NCBI GenBank assembly: GCA_039029735.1
Contig: JBCCFL010000002.1
Location: 1-64,000 of the forward strand
DNA length: 64,000 bases
DNA from: CADEDH01 sp039029735
GTDB taxonomy: Bacteria > Actinomycetota > Acidimicrobiia > Acidimicrobiales > SZUA-35
Direction: 5' to 3'
A program made the position numbers and the translations under genes. A model generated the notes under the pieces. The model was not told the DNA's origin. It saw nothing but the letters and a program-made list of their open reading frames with translations, and searched no databases. Within the stretch, counting starts at the first letter, position 1, and each line of letters opens with the position of its first letter. Of the stretch, positions 59,500 through 64,000 are shown one piece after another.

Positions 59500-60336
59500 A
59501 TGGGAACTCTTGTCTGCTTCCATGCCCACCCCGACGACGAGGCGATCTCGACCGGCGGATTGATGGCCAAGGCGGCCTCCGCCGGTCATCGGGTGGTGCT
59601 CGTGTGCGCCACCCGTGGTGAGGTCGGCGAGCCTCAGGAAGGCGTGCTCGACCCCGGCGAGGAGCTGTGGGAACGGCGCATGGTCGAGCTGGCCATCTCG
59701 GCCGAGGTGCTCGGCGCCGACGAACCCCGATGGCTCGGCTACGAGGACTCCGGGATGATGGGCGAGCCGACGAACGACAACCCTCGGTGCTTCTGGCAGG
59801 CCGATCACGACGAGGCCACCGCTCGCCTGGTGGCCATCCTCACCGAGGTCGACGCCGACGTGCTCACGATCTACGACGATCACGGCGGCTATGGCCATCC
59901 CGACCACATCAAGGTGCACACCGTTGGCAAGGCGGCGGCCGCCGCGGCCGGTGTCGCCCGCGTCTACGAAGCGACGATGAATCGTGACCGGATCATCGAA
60001 ACCATGGAGGCCCAGCGGGCCGAGGCCGTTGCCAGGGGCGAGGAGGTGGAGGAACCCGGCGTCGACATCAACGAGATGGGAACGGCCGAGGCCGACATCT
60101 CCTACCGCGTTGACGTCACGTCGGTGATCAGCGCGAAGCGCCAGGCGATGATCACCCATCGCAGCCAGATCGGCCCCGACTCGTTCTTCCTGCAGATGCC
60201 CGATGAGGTGTTCGCAGAGGCCTTCGGCACCGAGTGGTTCAACGTGCCGTCGGAGTCGGGGCCTGGTGAGCCCGAGTCGGTTGAGTTGCTGCCCGGCCTC
60301 AGCGCCGTACCCAGCAGCGCCCCGGCTACAGGCTGA
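59500..60336 (+). CDS. PIG-L/LmbE-family deacetylase (mycothiol type)
   Basis: 278 residues. The zinc motif AHPDDE (~9) and the second part HGGYGHPDHIKVH (~128) define the family that contains MshB and Mca of mycothiol metabolism. It probably deacetylates or cleaves an N-acetyl sugar or a thiol conjugate. It follows the selenoprotein by 17 bases and is likely co-transcribed, which fits a thiol-redox role. Which substrate is unknown. Confidence 0.85.
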   Translation: MGTLVCFHAHPDDEAISTGGLMAKAASAGHRVVLVCATRGEVGEPQEGVLDPGEELWERRMVELAISAEVLGADEPRWLGYEDSGMMGEPTNDNPRCFWQADHDEATARLVAILTEVDADVLTIYDDHGGYGHPDHIKVHTVGKAAAAAAGVARVYEATMNRDRIIETMEAQRAEAVARGEEVEEPGVDINEMGTAEADISYRVDVTSVISAKRQAMITHRSQIGPDSFFLQMPDEVFAEAFGTEWFNVPSESGPGEPESVELLPGLSAVPSSAPATG

Positions 60337-60928
60337 GCCCCAGGTACACCGTCAGGAACAGCGCGGCGGCGGCGGTCAGTAGCACGAGCGCCGGTTCGAG
60401 GGCTCCAACGGCCCAGTCGAGGCGGGCCGAGACGGCGCCAGCCAACGCGCCGGCCCCGGCGGCGAGAGCCAGCGCAATCACCACCGAAGCCGGCCACCAT
60501 GCCGGCTCGAGGTCGCGAACGGCGACAATCGGCTCGGGGCCGACGGTGGCCATCGCCAGGAACAGCGAGAGCCCCAGGCCCAACACGAAGGCGCCGACCG
60601 TGGCCGCCGCCAGATGAAGGCGACGCCGCAGTGACCATCCGGGAAGGTCGGGCCGGACGGCTCCCGCCCCTGCCCCGATCACCGCCACCCCGAGACCGAC
60701 GGCGGTGACCACCCCGAATCGCTGGTTCTCGGTCAGCGACGTGATCCGCGCCGGGGCGAGCAGTGCGTAGGTCGCCATCGCTCCGGCCATGGCCACGACT
60801 GGGGGAAGGATCGTTGCCGTCATCACCCGTCGTGGCGGCGTCGACGGCATGGGAGCGCTGGATTCGGCGGTCGAGGAAACGAAGGAAGCCATGGGGCGAT
60901 CGTCGCTCCAGCGGAGCCGTTGGCCCAT
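60326..60928 (-). CDS. Polytopic membrane protein
   Basis: 200 residues from ATG 60928 (GGGGAG upstream). About five membrane helices after a polar start. Convergent with the deacetylase, overlapping by 11 bases. No family recognised. Confidence 0.65.
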   Translation of the reverse strand: MGQRLRWSDDRPMASFVSSTAESSAPMPSTPPRRVMTATILPPVVAMAGAMATYALLAPARITSLTENQRFGVVTAVGLGVAVIGAGAGAVRPDLPGWSLRRRLHLAAATVGAFVLGLGLSLFLAMATVGPEPIVAVRDLEPAWWPASVVIALALAAGAGALAGAVSARLDWAVGALEPALVLLTAAAALFLTVYLGLSL

Positions 60929-61119
60929 CGGGGACTCCCCCCAAAGCACCGCGGGGGGAACCCCAACCACGGGTGCCGTGAGGGTTGGTTGGGTTGGGCG
61001 CTCGTCGCTACCCTGCGGCGCGCAGGGGTCTGGTGAGGCGGAGTTCACCAGCCGCGATCCTGCATCGCAGATGAGCAGTTGAATCGAGTCGGCGGGCCGT
61101 TCGAAGGAGCGCCGCCGAC

Positions 61120-61455
61120 ATGGGAACCCCGAATCGAATCACTCGCCGGCTGGCCGACGGGGCCCGCCTCATCGGCTCGATCTTCGTGGGGCCTCCCGAT
61201 CCCCGAAACCCGGTGCTGAGGCGCCGCCGAGTATGGGTGGTGCTGGGGTGCGGCCTCATGGCCGTGGTGCCAGCGCTGTGGACGGGGTACGTGCGCCAGC
61301 GCACCACAGAGCAGGTCGAGACCGATCCGCTACGACCGGCGGTGTCGGTGGCCGGCCCCAACACAGCGGAGGACGATCTCCCATCGCTCGCACCCCAGGA
61401 GGGATCCACGCCGTCTATCACCCGCCCCACGATCGGCCCCGGGGTCGATTCGTAG
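61120..61455 (+). CDS. Small membrane protein (111 aa)
   Basis: One helix (~40-58) preceded by RRRR and followed by an extracytoplasmic Pro/Thr tail. GAAGGAG precedes the ATG. It sits 61 bases before homoserine dehydrogenase. Function unknown. Confidence 0.6.
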   Translation: MGTPNRITRRLADGARLIGSIFVGPPDPRNPVLRRRRVWVVLGCGLMAVVPALWTGYVRQRTTEQVETDPLRPAVSVAGPNTAEDDLPSLAPQEGSTPSITRPTIGPGVDS

Positions 61456-61516
61456 GTGAGTTCGACGCCGTGCGCCCTATTTCCCGGGAGAGGCGGAGAG
61501 CGGAGCCAATAGAGTC

Positions 61517-62806
61517 GTGCCCGTGAAGATAGGACTCCTGGGTTGTGGAATCGTCGGCGGGGCGCTCGTCGAGCTGATCAGCGAGCGCCGAGCCACCATT
61601 GCGGCCACCACGGGCATCGAGCTCGAGATCGGGCGGGTGGCAGTGCGTAGCACCACCAAGGCCCGTCCGGGTGAGATCGACCCGTCACTGCTCACCACCG
61701 ATGCCGAGGCGGTGGTCACCGATCCCGACGTGGATCTCGTGGTCGAGGTGATCGGCGGGATCGAGCCCGCCCGGAGCCTGATCCAGGCTGCGTTGAAGGC
61801 CGGCAAGCCCGTGGTCACGGCCAACAAAGAGCTGTTGGCCAACGTCGGCCCCGAGCTCTACCAGGTGGCCGACGCCAACGGGGTGGATCTGCTGTTCGAG
61901 GCGGCGGCGGCCGGAGCGATCCCCATCGTGCGACCGCTCCGCGAGTCGCTTCTCGGGGAAGACATCACCACGGTGATGGGCATCCTCAACGGCACCACGA
62001 ACTACATCCTCACCAAGATGACCGAGGAGGGCGCCGACTACGGCGAGGCGTTGGCCGAAGCCCAGCGCCTGGGATACGCCGAGCGCGACCCGACTGCGGA
62101 TGTGGAGGGCTACGACGCAGGAGCGAAGGCGGCAATCATGGCCTCGATCGCCTTCGGTGAGAACGTGGTGGCGGGCGACGTGTACCACGAGGGCATCTCG
62201 GCCATCACCGCAGCCGACATCGCCTACGCCCGGCGTCTCGGCTACGAGATCAAGCTGCTCGGTATCGCCGACGTCTTCGACAGCGCCGAGGGCCGCGAGA
62301 TCGGCGTGCGCGTGCACCCGGCGATGGTTCCCGACTCCCATCCCTTGGCGTCGGTGCGCGACAGCTTCAACGCCGTGTTCGTCGAAGGGACCGCGGCAGG
62401 AGAGCTGATGTTCTACGGGCGAGGCGCAGGTGGGCACCCGACGGCGAGCGCCGTGTTGGGCGACGTGATCGACGCCGCGGCCAACGCCCGCCGTGGTCAT
62501 CACCGACCGGTGCCCACCGGCACGCGGGCCCGCATCCGATCGATCGACGAACTCGAGAGCGCCTACTACGTCAACCTCGACGTCACCGACGCCCCGGGCG
62601 TGTTGGCTGCGGTCGCCGGCGTGTTCGGCGCCCACGACCTGTCGATCCGCTCGATGGAACAGGAGGGTCAGGAGCCGAGTGGGATGGCCCGGCTCGCCTT
62701 CATCACCCATCCCGGCAAGGAACGGAATCTTCAGGCCACCTTGACCGCCCTGCGCGAACTCGACGCCGTGAGCGACGTGCGCAGTGTGCTGCGCGTCGTC
62801 GAGTAG
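61517..62806 (+). CDS. hom: Homoserine dehydrogenase
   Basis: 429 residues. It reduces aspartate semialdehyde to homoserine on the way to threonine and methionine. Motifs: GLLGCGIVGGALV (NAD fold), TANKELLAN, GILNGTTNYILTKM (catalytic region) and GYAERDPTADVEGYDAGAK (in part). An ACT domain (~350-429) mediates threonine inhibition. GTG start at 61517. Threonine synthase follows six bases later. Confidence 0.95.
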   Translation: MPVKIGLLGCGIVGGALVELISERRATIAATTGIELEIGRVAVRSTTKARPGEIDPSLLTTDAEAVVTDPDVDLVVEVIGGIEPARSLIQAALKAGKPVVTANKELLANVGPELYQVADANGVDLLFEAAAAGAIPIVRPLRESLLGEDITTVMGILNGTTNYILTKMTEEGADYGEALAEAQRLGYAERDPTADVEGYDAGAKAAIMASIAFGENVVAGDVYHEGISAITAADIAYARRLGYEIKLLGIADVFDSAEGREIGVRVHPAMVPDSHPLASVRDSFNAVFVEGTAAGELMFYGRGAGGHPTASAVLGDVIDAAANARRGHHRPVPTGTRARIRSIDELESAYYVNLDVTDAPGVLAAVAGVFGAHDLSIRSMEQEGQEPSGMARLAFITHPGKERNLQATLTALRELDAVSDVRSVLRVVE

Positions 62807-62811
62807 CGACG

Positions 62812-64000
62812 GTGGCCATCTCCTACCAGTCGACCAGGGGCGACGCCCCCGAACTCGACTTCGGCGATGTGCTCCTCACCGGGTTGGCATCCGACGGCGG
62901 CCTGTACTGCCCGTCGGACGTGCCGTCGATGCCGGACCTGCCCGCCGACGTTGCCGACTACGCCGCCGTCGCCGCCGCCGTGATGGCCCCCTACGTGGAG
63001 GGCTCCATCGATCCCGACGCCTTCGCCAGCATCGTGGCCGATGCCTACACCGGCTTCCGCCACCCCGAGGTGTGCCCGCTCGTCGACCTGGGTGACGGGC
63101 ATCATCTGCTCGACCTCACCCAGGGGCCGACGCTGGCCTTCAAGGACTTCGCCCTCCAGATGGTGGGCCGCCTCATGGACCACGAACTCGAACGCCGCGA
63201 CGAACGGCTCGTCGTGGTGATGGCAACCTCGGGCGACACCGGGTCGGCTGCGATCGAAGCGCTCGCCAATCGGAGCAGGGTCGGGGTGGTGGTGCTGCAC
63301 CCCAACGAGCGGGTGTCCGAGGTGCAGCGGCGACAGATGACCACCGTGATCGCCCCCAACGTGGTCAACCTCGCGGTTCGAGGCACGTTCGACGACTGCC
63401 AGGATCTGGTGAAGGCGGCGTTCGCCACCCCTGGCATCACCGGCGGCCCGTCTCGGCTCGGCGCGGTCAACTCGATCAACTGGGCCCGGGTGATGTCCCA
63501 GATCGTCTACTACGTGAGCGCCGCCCGGCGCCTCACGGCGGCCGCGGGCCGGCCCGACAGTCCCGTCAGTTTCACCGTGCCGACCGGGAACTTCGGCAAC
63601 ATCCTGGCTGGCTGGTACGCCAAGCGGATGGGCCTCGCAGTCGACCAGCTCGTGGTGGCGAGCAACCGCAACGACGTACTCACCCGCTACATGGAGCAGG
63701 GCGAGCTGGCCTCGGCGACCGTGGTGCCGTCGCTCAGCCCCAGTATGGACATCCAGATCTCGTCGAACTTCGAGCGCCTCCTCTGGGAGGCCGGCGACCG
63801 TGATGGCGCCGCCGTTGCTGATCTGATCGCCACGTTCCGACGCGACGGGCGAGCCCCCGTGCACCCCGACTGGACAGAGCGGATCCGTCGCGAGTTCGAC
63901 GCTGCCCGCGTTGACGACAGCGAAACCGTGGCCGAGATCGCCAGGGTGTACGAGCGCACCGGTGTGCTGATCGACCCCCACACCGCAGTGGGCACCTACG
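62812..64000 (+). CDS. thrC: Threonine synthase, 3' end missing
   Basis: 396 residues present; the frame is open to the right edge. The N-terminal domain (YQSTRGDAPELDFGDVLL) and LTQGPTLAFKDFALQ, which holds the PLP-binding lysine, identify the enzyme, which converts phosphohomoserine to threonine. Further motifs: ATSGDTGSAAIEAL, PTGNFGNILAGW. The GTG start lies six bases after hom, so they form an operon. Confidence 0.93.
   Translation, partial: MAISYQSTRGDAPELDFGDVLLTGLASDGGLYCPSDVPSMPDLPADVADYAAVAAAVMAPYVEGSIDPDAFASIVADAYTGFRHPEVCPLVDLGDGHHLLDLTQGPTLAFKDFALQMVGRLMDHELERRDERLVVVMATSGDTGSAAIEALANRSRVGVVVLHPNERVSEVQRRQMTTVIAPNVVNLAVRGTFDDCQDLVKAAFATPGITGGPSRLGAVNSINWARVMSQIVYYVSAARRLTAAAGRPDSPVSFTVPTGNFGNILAGWYAKRMGLAVDQLVVASNRNDVLTRYMEQGELASATVVPSLSPSMDIQISSNFERLLWEAGDRDGAAVADLIATFRRDGRAPVHPDWTERIRREFDAARVDDSETVAEIARVYERTGVLIDPHTAVGTY

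Overview
The window is high-GC DNA (strong G/C third-position bias) from an actinobacterium. The gene complement (NAD(P)-type glutamate dehydrogenase, DosR-like two-component pair, PIG-L/mycothiol-type deacetylase, TetR, AraC, Lrp and MalT-type regulators, Thr-rich secreted proteins) resembles an environmental, possibly aquatic, Acidimicrobiia-type organism. That placement is an inference from gene content; there is no rRNA gene to test it. I saw no tRNA, rRNA, CRISPR array, insertion sequence or phage gene.

Layout. 1-3672: a cut-off NIT-domain sensor, then a membrane-tethered ECF-type sigma factor divergent from a large anchored surface protein. 3735-11124: a PanB-like enzyme, a tandem universal stress protein, a complete NMT1/THI5-type ABC importer (two permeases, ATPase, lipoprotein) and a desaturase fused to a Rieske domain. 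11121-17159: an envelope cluster (bulb-lectin protein, L,D-transpeptidase, collagen-like protein) leading into a second copy of the tethered sigma factor/surface protein module. 17189-20566: a CPBP-like membrane protein and a MalT/LuxR regulator.

20630-36798 is the most unusual region. It is a minus-strand, tightly overlapping gene set holding a vWA protein, a PP2C-type phosphatase and a kinase-fold protein (a TerY-P-like triad). With these are an 1800-residue YD-repeat/RHS-like membrane protein, a second multi-domain membrane protein, several small membrane proteins and a STAND ATPase regulator. Five of the proteins share a short N/D/A/V-W-W-E/D/N motif in Pro-rich or terminal segments. The two large membrane proteins are each preceded by a near-identical 27-bp element of three alternating half-sites. 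I regard this as the best candidate for an undescribed system.

36967-50965: housekeeping and accessory genes (Gfo/Idh oxidoreductase, SDR with divergent TetR, beta-solenoid membrane protein, gdhA, deoC, split TPP decarboxylase, DUF4214 protein, membrane proteins). 51064-54889: a DosR/DevR-like regulator and a PAS histidine kinase with three DosR-box-like palindromes nearby, and a signal peptidase I homologue that lacks the usual catalytic lysine. 54893-60928: an ABM protein, an EAL phosphodiesterase, a flavin-reductase-like protein, an Lrp regulator, a 13-bp tandem repeat, and a UGSC-family selenoprotein whose in-frame TGA (58052) would split it in routine annotation, followed by a PIG-L deacetylase. 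61120-64000: a small membrane protein, homoserine dehydrogenase and threonine synthase (cut by the right edge), the start of a threonine operon.
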